Origin: Kamptonema formosum PCC 10802
GTDB taxonomy: Bacteria; Cyanobacteriota; Cyanobacteriia; Cyanobacteriales; Oscillatoriaceae
Direction: 5' to 3'
NCBI RefSeq assembly: GCF_000332335.1
Contig: NZ_KB235949.1
Span: 300,781 to 364,780, forward strand
DNA: 64,000 nt
The notes under the pieces are model-generated. The model had not been told where the DNA came from. It worked only from the letters and a program-made list of their open reading frames with translations, and did not search any database. Shown here piece by piece: positions 8,849-18,246 of the stretch (positions are counted from its first letter, which is position 1; each line of letters opens with the position of its first letter). The position numbers and the translations under genes are program-made.

Positions 8849-9135
8849 ATCTACAAACCACCCTTAACCAACAGCTAACGGATGAAGCAACCGGCTTTTT
8901 GAGAAGTACGCCCACTATTGAATTGAACGCCATGCCGGGAACGCGCCGGTCCGCACAATCCCTGACAGGGCATCGTGACAGAACCGCTTATCATTCTGTT
9001 GCCAAAAATACAAATAAGTTTTTCAAATCTCATACATAAGCTGAGACAAACAGAGTTTAGGCGGGCGCGCGCAACAGCAGAGCAACTTCAGAAACAGCAC
9101 AACTCACATATTAAAGATTCAAGGAGAGTAAACCG

Positions 9136-11025
9136 ATGACAGTGGCAGCCACCAGCAGCCTCAACAAATTTGAAAAAATCAAAGCCGAAAAAGACGGGCT
9201 TGCCGTAAAGGCTGAACTGGATCGCTTTGCCGAGATTGGCTGGGAAGCGATGGACGAAACCGACCGGGACTACCGGCTAAAGTGGCTAGGCGTCTTCTTC
9301 CGCCCCGTCACTCCCGGCAAATTTATGATGCGGATGCGCATCCCCAACGGCATTCTCACCAGCACTCAAATGCGAGTGCTCGCCGAGATTGTCCAGCGCT
9401 ACGGCGACGACGGCAATGCCGACATCACCACCCGGCAAAATCTCCAGCTGCGGGGAATCCGAATTCAGGACATTCCAGATATCTTCAGACGCCTGAAAGC
9501 CGTCGGTCTGACCAGCGTCCAGTCTGGCATGGACAACGTGCGCAACATCACCGGCTCGCCGGTGGCCGATCTCGACGCCGGCGAATTGATTGACACCCGA
9601 GGGCTGGTGCGCCAACTTCAAGACGCGATCACCAACAACGGTGAGGGCAACCCAGAATTTACCAACTTGCCCAGAAAATTCAACATTGCCATTGAAGGCG
9701 GTCGCGATAACTCAGTCCACGCAGAAATCAACGACATTGCCTTCGTGCCGGCGTATAAAAATGGCGAGTTGGGCTTCAACGTTATCGTCGGCGGCTTTTT
9801 CTCCGCCAAGCGCTGCGAAGCAGCCATTCCTCTGAATGTCTGGGTGAAACCCAACAGCGAGGTCGTTGACTTGAGCCTTGCCATTCTGACAGTATATCGC
9901 GACAGCGGTCTGCGAGCCAACCGGCAAAAAGCTCGGCTGATGTGGCTGATAGACGAGTGGGGCGTAGAAAAATTCCGGGCGCAAGTCGAAAAGCAGTTGG
10001 GGCGAGAGCTGGCAACCGCCGCACCCAAAGATGAAATCGACTGGGAAAAGCGCGACCACATCGGCGTTTACCGGCAAAAGCAACCGGGCTTGAACTATGC
10101 AGGATTGCACATCCCCATTGGTCGCCTGTACGCTCCGGACATGTTTGATTTGGCTCGCATGGCGGACGTTTACGGCAGTGGTGAAATCCGCCTCACCGTC
10201 GAGCAAAACGCCATCCTCCCCAACATCCCCGACTCCCGCCTGGAAACCTTCTTGAAAGAACCGCTCCTAGAGCGCTTCTCCATCAATCCAGACCCCCTGA
10301 CGCGGGCGCTGGTTTCCTGCACCGGCGCGCAGTTCTGCAACTTCGCCCTCATTGAAACCAAAAATCGCGCCCTGGCGATGATTAAAGAACTGGAAGCCGA
10401 ACTGTCCCTGACCAAGCCGGTGCGGATTCACTGGACAGGCTGCCCCAATTCCTGCGGCCAGCCCCAAGTCGCCGATATCGGTTTGATGGGGACAAAAACC
10501 CGCAAAAATGGCAAAACTGTGGAAGGTGCTGACATCTATATGGGCGGCAAAGTGGGCAAAGACGCCCATCTCGGCACCTGTGTCACCAAGGGCATTCCTT
10601 GCGAAGACCTCAAGCCGGTGCTGCGCAGTTTGCTGATCGAGCAGTTCGGCGCTCAACCCAAGGTCGAATTTGCCCTCGAACCGGCACTGAACGGCAACGG
10701 ACATAGCGCCGCAGCTGCCCCCGTTATAGAAGTGCCCGCCGAATCCAAGCCCTCTTCCCAGCCGGCTGTCGTCGTCCTGTCTAAATCCAAGAAAAAAATC
10801 GCCTGTGAGGGAGATGAAACCATCCTGGAGGCGGCAGAACGAGAAGGCATTGAGCTTCCTTCCAGCTGCCGGTCAGGAAACTGCGGCACCTGCAAGCAAA
10901 AACTCCTCAAAGGAGAAGTCAACTACACCCAAGATCCGCAAGCGCTCGACGACAGCGACCGCGAGGGAGGGTATATCTTGGCCTGCAGCGCCCAACCTGT
11001 GGGACGAGTCGTGATTGACGCTTAA
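9136..11025 (+). CDS. nirA: Ferredoxin-nitrite reductase with a fused C-terminal 2Fe-2S ferredoxin domain
   Basis: Reduces nitrite to ammonium with six electrons from ferredoxin, in the cytoplasm. Residues 1 to about 515 are the usual cyanobacterial NirA with two ferredoxin-like half domains. The siroheme/4Fe-4S cysteines lie in CTGAQFCNF and HWTGCPNSCGQPQ. After an Ala/Pro/Ser-rich linker (about 520-550) comes a plant-type ferredoxin domain, with CRSGNCGTC and a final Cys in ILACSAQP giving the C-x4-C-x2-C...C pattern. Such a fusion is known in some filamentous non-heterocystous cyanobacteria; NirA elsewhere stops at about 510 aa. AAGGAG precedes the ATG. It is the first gene of the nitrate cluster, behind a NtcA promoter. 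Confidence 0.95.
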   Translation: MTVAATSSLNKFEKIKAEKDGLAVKAELDRFAEIGWEAMDETDRDYRLKWLGVFFRPVTPGKFMMRMRIPNGILTSTQMRVLAEIVQRYGDDGNADITTRQNLQLRGIRIQDIPDIFRRLKAVGLTSVQSGMDNVRNITGSPVADLDAGELIDTRGLVRQLQDAITNNGEGNPEFTNLPRKFNIAIEGGRDNSVHAEINDIAFVPAYKNGELGFNVIVGGFFSAKRCEAAIPLNVWVKPNSEVVDLSLAILTVYRDSGLRANRQKARLMWLIDEWGVEKFRAQVEKQLGRELATAAPKDEIDWEKRDHIGVYRQKQPGLNYAGLHIPIGRLYAPDMFDLARMADVYGSGEIRLTVEQNAILPNIPDSRLETFLKEPLLERFSINPDPLTRALVSCTGAQFCNFALIETKNRALAMIKELEAELSLTKPVRIHWTGCPNSCGQPQVADIGLMGTKTRKNGKTVEGADIYMGGKVGKDAHLGTCVTKGIPCEDLKPVLRSLLIEQFGAQPKVEFALEPALNGNGHSAAAAPVIEVPAESKPSSQPAVVVLSKSKKKIACEGDETILEAAEREGIELPSSCRSGNCGTCKQKLLKGEVNYTQDPQALDDSDREGGYILACSAQPVGRVVIDA

Positions 11026-11032
11026 TCAGGCA

Positions 11033-11150
11033 TGGGGCATGGGGCATGGGGCATGGGGCATGGGGCATGGGGCATGGGGTTAAGTATCAACTTTTTTCCT
11101 AAAACCATTTCCCTAATCCCTAACCCCTAACCCCTCACCCCTAACCGCCA
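11033..11150. repeat. Heptanucleotide tandem repeats between nirA and nrtA
   Basis: About seven copies of GGGGCAT (to about 11080) are followed by several TAACCCC units (about 11115-11150). They lie inside the nirA-nrtA transcript if the cluster is one operon. Confidence 0.88.
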
Positions 11151-11318
11151 CCGAGCAGCCAGAACAAATTGCCAAAACCGCCTGTTTTTGCTAAATACAA
11201 TACTGTTCGATCGCCGATTTCGAGATATCCTGTAGTGTGGGGCCTCGTTCTGGAGGCAGTTCAACTACATTCTGTGGGTAAAGATAAGCCACAACTTGCA
11301 AATCAACACACTACTTTG

Positions 11319-12647
11319 ATGACGAATTTTTCCCGACGCAAATTCATCTTAACTGCAGGGGCTGCCACCGCCGGCACCCTGCTGGCTCACGGCTGCAGTT
11401 CAGGCCCCACAAACACAGCGAAGCAGACCTCCAGCGCCGCACCGGCAGCCAACATCAACCCCGCCGACGCACCCGAAGTCACCGCTGCCAAACTGGGATT
11501 CATCGCCCTCACCGATTCCGCCCCCCTGATTGTGGCCAAAGAAAAAGGCTTGTTTGACAAATACGGCATGAAAGATGTCGAAGTTGTCAAACAAGCCTCT
11601 TGGCCGGTAACGCGGGACAACTTAGAAATCGGCTCAGCCGGCGGCGGGATTGACGGGGCCCACATCTTGAGCCCCATGCCTTACCTGATGTCCTTGGGTC
11701 AAACCAAAAACAAGCAGCCGGTGCCCATGTACCTCCTGGCGCGGCTGAACACCAACGGTCAGGCTATTTCCATAGCCAATTCCTACAAAGAGTTCAAAGT
11801 AGGCTTAGAGAGCAAAGGACTCAAAGACGCCTTCGCCCAAGCCAAAAGTGCCGGCAAAACCGAACTCAAAGCCGCCATTACCTTTCCTGGCGGAACCCAC
11901 GACATGTGGATGCGCTACTGGCTAGCCGCCGGCGGGATAATTCCCGACCAAGATATTTCCGTCGTCCCCATCCCGCCGCCCCAGATGGTTGCCAACATGA
12001 AAACCGGCAACATGGAAGCCTTCTGCGTCGGCGAACCCTGGAACGCGCAACTCGTCAACCAAGGACAGGGCTACACCGCCCTACTCACCGGCGAACTCTG
12101 GAAAGACCATCCCGAAAAAGCCTTTGCCATGCGGGCTGACTGGGTTGACAAACACCCCAAAGCCGCCAAAGCTATATTAATGGCAGTGCTGGAAGCCCAG
12201 CAGTGGTGCGACAAACTGGAAAACAAAGAAGAAATGTGCCAAATCGTCTCCCAGGCGAAGTGGTTCAAAGTGCCGGCGAAAGACATCATCGAACGCGCCA
12301 AAGGCAACATTGACTACGGCGACGGTCGCCCCCCCGTTCAGAACAGCCCACTGCTGATGAAATTCTGGTCAGATAGCGCCTCCTATCCTTACAAAAGCCA
12401 CGACCTGTGGTTCCTCACCGAAAACATTCGCTGGGGCTACCTTCCCGCTGACACCAAAACCAAGGAAATCGTTGACAGAGTGAACCGGGAAGACCTGTGG
12501 AGAGAAGCCGCCAAAACCCTAGGCGTACCAGCCGCCCAAATTCCCGCCAGCACCTCTCGCGGCGTAGAGACCTTCTTTGATGGGATAAAATTCGATCCAG
12601 AGAAACCAGAAGAATACTTAAAAAGCCTAGCCATCAAGAAAGCGTAG
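11319..12647 (+). CDS. nrtA: Nitrate/nitrite-binding lipoprotein of the ABC nitrate importer
   Basis: The membrane-anchored periplasmic receptor for nitrate and nitrite. The start was set at the ATG of MTNFSRRKFILTAGAATAG, which begins a twin-arginine signal and ends in the lipobox LLAHGC; the frame is open further upstream but that part is not protein-like. The mature region has LGFIALTDSAPLIVAKEKGLFDKYG, the NrtA/CmpA fold start. It is followed by FPGGTHDMWMRYWLAAGG and MVANMKTGNMEAFCVGEPWN, both typical of NrtA. The length (442 aa) is normal. CmpA (bicarbonate receptor) is a close paralogue, but the position next to nirA argues for nitrate. NrtB, NrtC and NrtD follow. Confidence 0.93.
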   Translation: MTNFSRRKFILTAGAATAGTLLAHGCSSGPTNTAKQTSSAAPAANINPADAPEVTAAKLGFIALTDSAPLIVAKEKGLFDKYGMKDVEVVKQASWPVTRDNLEIGSAGGGIDGAHILSPMPYLMSLGQTKNKQPVPMYLLARLNTNGQAISIANSYKEFKVGLESKGLKDAFAQAKSAGKTELKAAITFPGGTHDMWMRYWLAAGGIIPDQDISVVPIPPPQMVANMKTGNMEAFCVGEPWNAQLVNQGQGYTALLTGELWKDHPEKAFAMRADWVDKHPKAAKAILMAVLEAQQWCDKLENKEEMCQIVSQAKWFKVPAKDIIERAKGNIDYGDGRPPVQNSPLLMKFWSDSASYPYKSHDLWFLTENIRWGYLPADTKTKEIVDRVNREDLWREAAKTLGVPAAQIPASTSRGVETFFDGIKFDPEKPEEYLKSLAIKKA

Positions 12648-12739
12648 CAGACAAGGGAGTTGAGGGGAAAAAGCGAACAGCCAAATCCCCAAATCCCCAA
12701 ATCCTGGCCCAACCCCCAGAACCCAGCACAGGAAACAGA

Positions 12740-13576
12740 ATGACCGCCAATCTGACCAGAACCGCTAACGTCCAGCCGAATTTAATGCTTTCATACCTGC
12801 AAAAAAACTCCCAAAAAATAATCAAGCCCCTGATTGCCCTCGCCATTATTATGGTAATATGGCAAATATTGTGCCCGCCCGGCTCAAAAGGGTTGCCTGG
12901 ACCAATGCAAGTGCTGGCGGACACCTGGGACCCCTATATCATCAATCCATTTTTTGACAACGGCGGCACAGATAAAGGCTTGGCCTTGCAAATTTTTGCC
13001 AGCTTGCAGCGAGTGGCCATTGGCTTCTCCCTGTCAGCCATAGTTGGCATAGCGCTGGGCATCCTGATTGGCGTCAACAAATCCCTCTATGAAGCCCTAG
13101 ACCCGATCTTCCAGGTCCTGCGCACCATTCCCCCCCTGGCTTGGCTGCCCATTTCCCTGGCGGCATTTCAGCAAAGCAACCCCTCAGCGATATTCGTCAT
13201 ATTCATCACCTCAATTTGGCCTATAATTATTAACACCACCGTAGGGGTGCAGCAGCTGCCACAAGATTACAGGAACGTGGCCAAAGTTTTGCAGCTTTCT
13301 GGGGCTGAATACTTTGTAAGTATCTTATTTCCCGCCACAGTTCCCTATATATTCACCGGCTTGAGAATCGGCATAGGGCTGTCTTGGCTGGCCATTGTCG
13401 CCGCAGAAATGCTCGTGGGCGGTGTGGGGATCGGCTTCTTTATCTGGGACGCCTACAACAACTCCCTCCTCAGCCAGATTATCATCGCCCTAATTTACGT
13501 CGGAATTGTGGGACTCCTGCTAGACCGGCTCGTCGCCTACATCGCCTCAATCGCTGTCCCCAAAGAACAGAAATAA
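12740..13576 (+). CDS. nrtB: Nitrate ABC transporter permease
   Basis: The inner-membrane channel subunit, 278 aa, probably acting as a homodimer with NrtC and NrtD on the cytoplasmic side. Five to six hydrophobic segments are visible, starting with IIKPLIALAIIMVIWQILC. The EAA-type coupling loop is YRNVAKVLQLSGAEYFVSI. The motif TIPPLAWLPISLAAF is shared with NrtB, CmpB and SsuC permeases. It lies 92 bases after nrtA and 136 before nrtC. Confidence 0.93.
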   Translation: MTANLTRTANVQPNLMLSYLQKNSQKIIKPLIALAIIMVIWQILCPPGSKGLPGPMQVLADTWDPYIINPFFDNGGTDKGLALQIFASLQRVAIGFSLSAIVGIALGILIGVNKSLYEALDPIFQVLRTIPPLAWLPISLAAFQQSNPSAIFVIFITSIWPIIINTTVGVQQLPQDYRNVAKVLQLSGAEYFVSILFPATVPYIFTGLRIGIGLSWLAIVAAEMLVGGVGIGFFIWDAYNNSLLSQIIIALIYVGIVGLLLDRLVAYIASIAVPKEQK

Positions 13577-13588
13577 CCCCCCTCACGA

Positions 13589-13640
13589 GAAAGGAGGCAG
13601 AGCCTCTGGATAGGCGTTCCCAGGCAGAGCCTGGGAACGA
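13589..13640. repeat. Double palindromic repeat, GTTCCCAGGC family
   Basis: GGAGGCAGAGCCTC (self-complementary) is followed by GTTCCCAGGCAGAGCCTGGGAAC. The same paired palindromes recur at about 25465, 48306 and 63879. Here they lie inside the nrt operon, between nrtB and nrtC, and would form hairpins in the transcript. Confidence 0.85.
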
Positions 13641-13712
13641 GAGAACACCGAAAAAAAATCCCCAAATCCCCCAATCCCGGCCCCACTAACTCCTCATAAA
13701 TTCCCCAAATCC

Positions 13713-15725
13713 ATGTCAGCCTTCCTAGAAATCGATCATATTGATAAAGTCTTCCCCCTGCCCAACGGCAACAGCTACGTCGCCCTCAAAAATATCGAAC
13801 TGAAAATCAACAGAGGAGAATTCATCTCCTTAATCGGGCACTCGGGCTGCGGCAAATCCACCTTGCTGAATATGGTGGCCGGTTTGGACAAACCGACGCA
13901 CGGGGGCGCGATTCTAGAAGGCCGGCAAATCAAAGGCCCTGGCCCAGACCGCATGGTCGTTTTCCAGAACTATTCCCTCTTGCCCTGGCTCACCGTGCGC
14001 CAGAACATCGCCCTCGCCGTCAACCGAGTCCTCAAAGACAAACCCAGCGGAGAGCGCCGCAGCATCATCGAACACCACATTGAGATGGTGGGGCTGCGAC
14101 ACGCCGCCAATAAGCGACCGGGCGAACTGTCCGGCGGGATGAAACAGCGCGTCGCCATCGCCCGCGCCCTGGCCATCCGCCCCAAGGTGCTGCTGCTGGA
14201 CGAACCCTTTGGCGCGCTGGACGCCCTCACCAGGGGTGGTTTGCAAGAAAAATTGATGGAAATCTGCGAAGAAAGCCACGTCACCGCCATCATGGTGACT
14301 CACGATGTCGATGAGGCGCTGCTGCTGTCTGACCGCATCGTCATGCTCACCAATGGCCCAGAATCTCACATTGGCCAGATTCTGGAGGTTCCCATCCCCC
14401 GCCCCCGCCACCGCATGGAAGTGGTCAACCACCCCAGCTACTACGACTTGCGGAATCAGATGATTAACTTCCTCAACCAGCAGAAGCGGGACAAGAAACG
14501 CAAGGCCAAACAGCCGGCTGCCGCCGGGCGCAAGAGTGCCGGTGTGGAAAAAGTCAATTTGCAAATTGGCTTCCTCCCCCTGACAGACTGCGCGCCGCTG
14601 GTGGTGGCAAAAGAACAAGGCTTTTTCCAGAAGCACGGTTTGGAAAACGTCACCCTCTGCCGCGAAACCAGCTGGAAAGCAATCGCAGAAGGCGTCAGCG
14701 CCGGACGCCTGGACGCCGCCCAGATGGTGGCCGGCATGCCCCTGGGGCTGACACTGGGCATGGGTGGCTTTGCGCCGGTGCCGGCGGTCACCGCCCTGGT
14801 CCTCAGCCGCAATGGCAACGCCATTACCTTGAGCCAGCAGTTTTACCAGCAAGGGGTGCGCACCCTCAATGACCTGAAAGCCGCAATCGCCCAAAGCCCA
14901 GATAGAGTTTTCAACCTCGGCGTCGTGCATCCCTCCTCAATGCACAACCTGATGCTGCGTTACTGGCTGGCCAGTGGGGGCATCGATCCCGACCGAGATA
15001 TCAATTTAGTCGTGCTCCCCCCATCCCAAATGGCTGCCAGCCTCAAAGCGGGGAAAATTGACGGCTACTGCGCCGGCGCACCCTGGAACGCTCAAGCCGT
15101 CAGGGAAGGGTTGGGCTTTGTCATCGCTACCGACCTCGATATTTGGCCCGGAAATCCTGAAAAAGTCCTCGGCGTCCGCGAAGACTGGGCCAACACATAT
15201 CCCGAAACCCACATCGCCCTGCTCAAAGCTCTCCTGGAAGCGTGCGAATATTGCGACAATCCGCAGCACCGGCAAGAAATCCTGCCATTGCTGTGCCGGC
15301 CCGAGTATGTCGGTTCCGCCCCAGAACACACCCGCCCGGGTTTCATCGCTCCCTACGACTGCGGCACCGGCGAACCGCCTTTGCTGCTGCGGCGCTACCA
15401 CCAGTTCCACATCGAAAATACCAACTGTCCCGGACGAGCCGAGGGGCTGTGGATTTTGACCCAGATGGCTCGCTGGGGCTTAACCCCCTTCCCCAAAAAC
15501 TGGATCGAAATCCTCGAACGAGTCCGCCGCGTGGACCTGTACGGCGAAGCCGCCCGACAGCTGGGATGGCCAGATGCCGAGCCCGATCGCAAGCCTTTTG
15601 AACTGTTTGACGGCGTGGTTTTCAACCCAGACGATCCCACCGGCTATCTCCAGCGGTTCACCATCCGGCGCGAACTCCGCATCGAAGAAATCCTCATCGA
15701 TTCCCCAACCAAACAAGCTGCTTGA
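13713..15725 (+). CDS. nrtC: Nitrate ABC transporter ATPase with a C-terminal NrtA-like domain
   Basis: A 670-aa fusion typical of NrtC. Residues 1 to about 255 are an ABC ATPase: Walker [10 protein letters not shown], signature LSGGMKQR, Walker [14 protein letters not shown]-loop [10 protein letters not shown]. After a basic linker ([13 protein letters not shown]) the C-terminal half from about residue 283 is a cytoplasmic NrtA homologue ([53 protein letters not shown]). In studied cyanobacteria this domain senses intracellular nitrogen status and mediates ammonium inhibition of uptake. No truncation is seen. It is followed at once by a hairpin repeat and then nrtD. Confidence 0.94.
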   Translation: MSAFLEIDHIDKVFPLPNGNSYVALKNIELKINRGEFISLIGHSGCGKSTLLNMVAGLDKPTHGGAILEGRQIKGPGPDRMVVFQNYSLLPWLTVRQNIALAVNRVLKDKPSGERRSIIEHHIEMVGLRHAANKRPGELSGGMKQRVAIARALAIRPKVLLLDEPFGALDALTRGGLQEKLMEICEESHVTAIMVTHDVDEALLLSDRIVMLTNGPESHIGQILEVPIPRPRHRMEVVNHPSYYDLRNQMINFLNQQKRDKKRKAKQPAAAGRKSAGVEKVNLQIGFLPLTDCAPLVVAKEQGFFQKHGLENVTLCRETSWKAIAEGVSAGRLDAAQMVAGMPLGLTLGMGGFAPVPAVTALVLSRNGNAITLSQQFYQQGVRTLNDLKAAIAQSPDRVFNLGVVHPSSMHNLMLRYWLASGGIDPDRDINLVVLPPSQMAASLKAGKIDGYCAGAPWNAQAVREGLGFVIATDLDIWPGNPEKVLGVREDWANTYPETHIALLKALLEACEYCDNPQHRQEILPLLCRPEYVGSAPEHTRPGFIAPYDCGTGEPPLLLRRYHQFHIENTNCPGRAEGLWILTQMARWGLTPFPKNWIEILERVRRVDLYGEAARQLGWPDAEPDRKPFELFDGVVFNPDDPTGYLQRFTIRRELRIEEILIDSPTKQAA

Positions 15726-15737
15726 TAGTGAAAGCTG

Positions 15738-15770
15738 AGAAACCCGGTTTCTTAAAGAAACCGGGTTTCT
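15738..15770. repeat. Palindromic repeat, AGAAACCCGGTTTCT family, between nrtC and nrtD
   Basis: A perfect 33-base inverted repeat: AGAAACCCGGTTTCT, then a short loop, then its complement. It begins 12 bases after the nrtC stop. A hairpin here could lower nrtD expression relative to nrtC or protect the upstream message. Confidence 0.9.
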
Positions 15771-15809
15771 GACCCCAATTCCCAATCCCTTATCCCCTAG
15801 TGCCTGAAG

Positions 15810-17318
15810 ATGCAATTAACAAGCGCCTCTTTAACTCAAAAAACTAAAAACTCAAAACTGGAAGCATCGAACTCCCGGCGCGAACCGTTTTTGGAGATCG
15901 AGAGCGTTTCCAAGGTCTATCCCACTCCCACCGGCCCCTATACCGTACTTAACGATGTCAGCCTGAATGTCGCTGAGGGCGAGTTTATTTGCATTATCGG
16001 TCACTCTGGCTGCGGCAAATCTACATTGCTCAATATGGTTGCCGGTTTCAGCACGCCCACCGGCGGCGAGGTGCGCCTGCAAAACCGGCGCATCAGCAAA
16101 CCCGGACCAGACCGGATGATGGTGTTCCAGAACTATTGCCTTTTGCCTTGGAAAACGGCGTTTGAGAATGTCTACCTGGCGGTTAAATCCGCTTATCCCG
16201 AAAAATCCCACGCTGAAAAAGTGGCAATTGTTGAGGAACACCTGGCAATGGTGGGACTGGCGGAAGCGGCAAACAAGCGTCCCGGTCAACTGTCGGGCGG
16301 GATGAAGCAGCGGGTGGCAATTGCCCGCGCTTTGGCGATTCGCCCCCAAGTGTTGATTCTGGATGAGCCTTTCGGGGCGCTCGACGCGATCACTAAGGAA
16401 GAGCTGCAAGAAGAATTGCTGCAAATCTGGAGGGAGCACCGGGTGACGGTGCTGATGATCACTCACGATATTGATGAGGCGCTGTTTTTGGCCGACCGGC
16501 TGGTGATGATGACTAATGGCCCTTCCGCTAAGATTGGTGAGGTGCTGGAAATTCCTTTCAAAAGACCTCGGGTGCGCTCGCAGGTGATGGAAGATCCGCG
16601 ATACCGGGAATTGCGCAACTATGCTTTGGACTTCTTGTTCCACCGGTTCGCCCACAGTGAAGATCTGAGTTCGGCAGAGGATGCGGCTCCCTCACCGAGA
16701 GGGCGGGGTTTGGCCCTTAAAGCCGGTGCGGCGCTGGCGCTGGCGGCGGTTGCGGCGGCGGGGATTGGTTTGAGTCGTTCGGTTAAGATTGCTTCCCAGA
16801 CGCCGGCACAAACTGCGGTTATCCAGTCGAGCGCACCTGTGTCCGAATCAACCGGCACCTCTTCCGGCGCAACCGCACCTGTGTCCAACTCCGCCCTTCC
16901 CTCTTCCGGCGCAACCGCACCGGTGTCCAACTCCGCCCTTCCCTCTTCCGGCGCAACCGCCACGGTGTCTGACTCAACCGGCAAGTTATCCGATTCCAGC
17001 GCAACTGCAGCGCCGGCAATTACTGACCCTGCTGTGCTAGAACAGCTGAAATGGAAGCTTTTCGACGAAATTGACGCCAGTTGGCGAACTGTCCCGACTT
17101 TTGGGGAGGATTTGGTGTACCGGGTTAGGGTTAAGGCAGATGGGGCGATTGTTGGTTACGAGCCGGTCAGTCCAGCTGCTAAGGATTACGTTGGGGAAAC
17201 GCCTTTGCCGGTGCTGAGCGAGCGAGCCGGCAATAATGCCGGTGATGCGGCTGAGCAGCCGGTGGCCCAATTCCAGGTGGTGTTTGCCCCCACCGGCGTG
17301 CTAGAGGTCAACCCCTAG
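15810..17318 (+). CDS. nrtD: Nitrate ABC transporter ATPase with an unusual membrane-segment and C-terminal-domain extension
   Basis: Residues about 25-290 are the normal NrtD ATPase: Walker [10 protein letters not shown], signature LSGGMKQR, Walker [14 protein letters not shown]-loop MITHDIDEAL. It would pair with NrtC. NrtD usually ends at about 275 aa; this one is 502. The extra part has a hydrophobic stretch (about 303-322, AGAALALAAVAAAGIGL) and a Ser/Ala/Thr/Pro linker with three copies of a 14-residue unit (SSGATAPVSNSALP, about 351-392). It ends in a compact domain of about 100 residues (LKWKLFDEIDASWRTVPTF, YRVRVKADGAIVGYEPVS, QFQVVFAPTGVLEV). That domain is not identified. There is no stop or frameshift at the junction. 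If the hydrophobic stretch spans the membrane, the tail would be periplasmic or lumenal. Confidence 0.9.
   Translation: MQLTSASLTQKTKNSKLEASNSRREPFLEIESVSKVYPTPTGPYTVLNDVSLNVAEGEFICIIGHSGCGKSTLLNMVAGFSTPTGGEVRLQNRRISKPGPDRMMVFQNYCLLPWKTAFENVYLAVKSAYPEKSHAEKVAIVEEHLAMVGLAEAANKRPGQLSGGMKQRVAIARALAIRPQVLILDEPFGALDAITKEELQEELLQIWREHRVTVLMITHDIDEALFLADRLVMMTNGPSAKIGEVLEIPFKRPRVRSQVMEDPRYRELRNYALDFLFHRFAHSEDLSSAEDAAPSPRGRGLALKAGAALALAAVAAAGIGLSRSVKIASQTPAQTAVIQSSAPVSESTGTSSGATAPVSNSALPSSGATAPVSNSALPSSGATATVSDSTGKLSDSSATAAPAITDPAVLEQLKWKLFDEIDASWRTVPTFGEDLVYRVRVKADGAIVGYEPVSPAAKDYVGETPLPVLSERAGNNAGDAAEQPVAQFQVVFAPTGVLEVNP
16860..16985 (+). repeat. Three tandem 42-base units inside nrtD
   Basis: Units start at 16860, 16902 and 16944, are nearly identical, and keep the reading frame (14 codons each). 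The third drifts at its end. The repeats encode a flexible Ser/Thr/Ala/Pro linker and could vary in copy number between strains. Confidence 0.92.
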
Positions 17319-17498
17319 GAAGGGTATGGGACATATCCCGCCGGTCCCCCTCAATAAGACGTAGGACAGGCGTCTCGCCTGTCCACTGCCGCACGCCGGC
17401 GCTTAGATAAGGAATATTTTTGGCTGTCCGTAAAAATAATAAAAATTTTATATTTATAGCAACGTCGGTTAATAACCGCAACGAATTTCTCTGGCCTG

Positions 17499-17545
17499 AC
17501 GGGCTGCGCTGTCCGCACAGCCCGTAATTTTCAATTTTTTACTTT
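17499..17545 (+). terminator. Terminator-like hairpin downstream of nrtD
   Basis: ACGGGCTG and CAGCCCGT pair around a short loop, followed by AATTTTCAATTTTTT. It lies about 180 bases after nrtD and is the best candidate for the end of the nirA-nrtABCD transcript. Confidence 0.6.
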
Positions 17546-17574
17546 TGATTAGTTATTTATACATTTTGGGGGGA

Positions 17575-17691
17575 TAGCTGTAGCCACTTAGATTAGGACA
17601 GGCTCGTTGGAGAGAACGCCTGTCCTGCGCTTTATATCCGGGACAGGCGAGACGCCTGTCCTACGTCCTAACCAATATGACTGCTGCTATA
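17575..17691. mobile_element. MITE-like element, copy 1
   Basis: About 117 bases with imperfect terminal inverted repeats: TAGCTGTAGCCACTTAG at one end and the complement of TATAGCAGCAGTCATATTGG at the other. Both ends have TA. The centre holds the palindrome ACAGGCGAGACGCCTGT. It encodes no protein. Related copies lie at 26504, 57890, 63615 and 63945. Confidence 0.7.
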
Positions 17692-17699
17692 AGCAAAGG

Positions 17700-18090
17700 T
17701 TGGCATCAAAGAGGCGCTCGGTGGTAATTAAACTATTTAAGCGGAAGTAGGGAGCGTTAGAAATCGGGACAGGTTGGAGGGCCGGCTTCAGCTTGCCGGT
17801 TGAACCCGTCAATCGCGCTCAAGCGGGTGCCATGTAAAAACGGCATTCATATCATGCGGGAAAGTCATGGCGGGTGAGATTTTGTAATGAAAGATACGAA
17901 TCTCCCCTGGCAACCCGCCTACCTTTAACTTAGAAGAAGCAATTCACCAAGACTGAGGGATAAAGCCATGAAGTCAAACCGAAAGCATTAGCTGTATAGT
18001 CCGGAAACAACGGCTCCTCAGGTGGGGGTGCCTTCACGCCAGATGCAAAATGAAACGAGGCTAAATCTGGAAAAATTGCCCCAGACAATA
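17700..18090 (+). ncRNA. Possible structured RNA or group II intron remnant (tentative)
   Basis: This 390-base stretch has no open frame. It contains stretches reminiscent of cyanobacterial group II intron domain I, such as GAAGTCAAACCGAAAGC, TAGTCCGGAAACAACGG and CAGGTGGGGGTGCC, and several short complementary arms. No domain V hairpin or reverse transcriptase is seen, so it would be an incomplete relic. The resemblance is from memory and weak. The rest of the gap (18091-18246) holds a GTA-N7-TAC near-match to NtcA (18094-18106) and the nrtP leader with AGGAAGG. Confidence 0.3.
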
Positions 18091-18246
18091 TAAGTATATT
18101 TTATACAAGTTTACCCGGATGTGGGGCTAGGGCACTTAGCTGTACGAGCGTGAGTGGGAAGGGTGAGGGTTTACAGTTCAGGGTTTAGACTTCAGACTTC
18201 AACTGGCTTTTAGTCCTTAAACCCAATTCATTTAGGAAGGTTTTGC

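Noticed and set aside
8833..9039. Small open frame between the nirA promoter and nirA
   Set aside because: It begins upstream of or at the inferred transcription start with a TTG and no ribosome-binding site, and its product looks like nothing known.
18094..18106. GTA-N7-TAC upstream of nrtP
   Set aside because: Wrong spacer length and no -10 box at the expected distance; kept only as a note.
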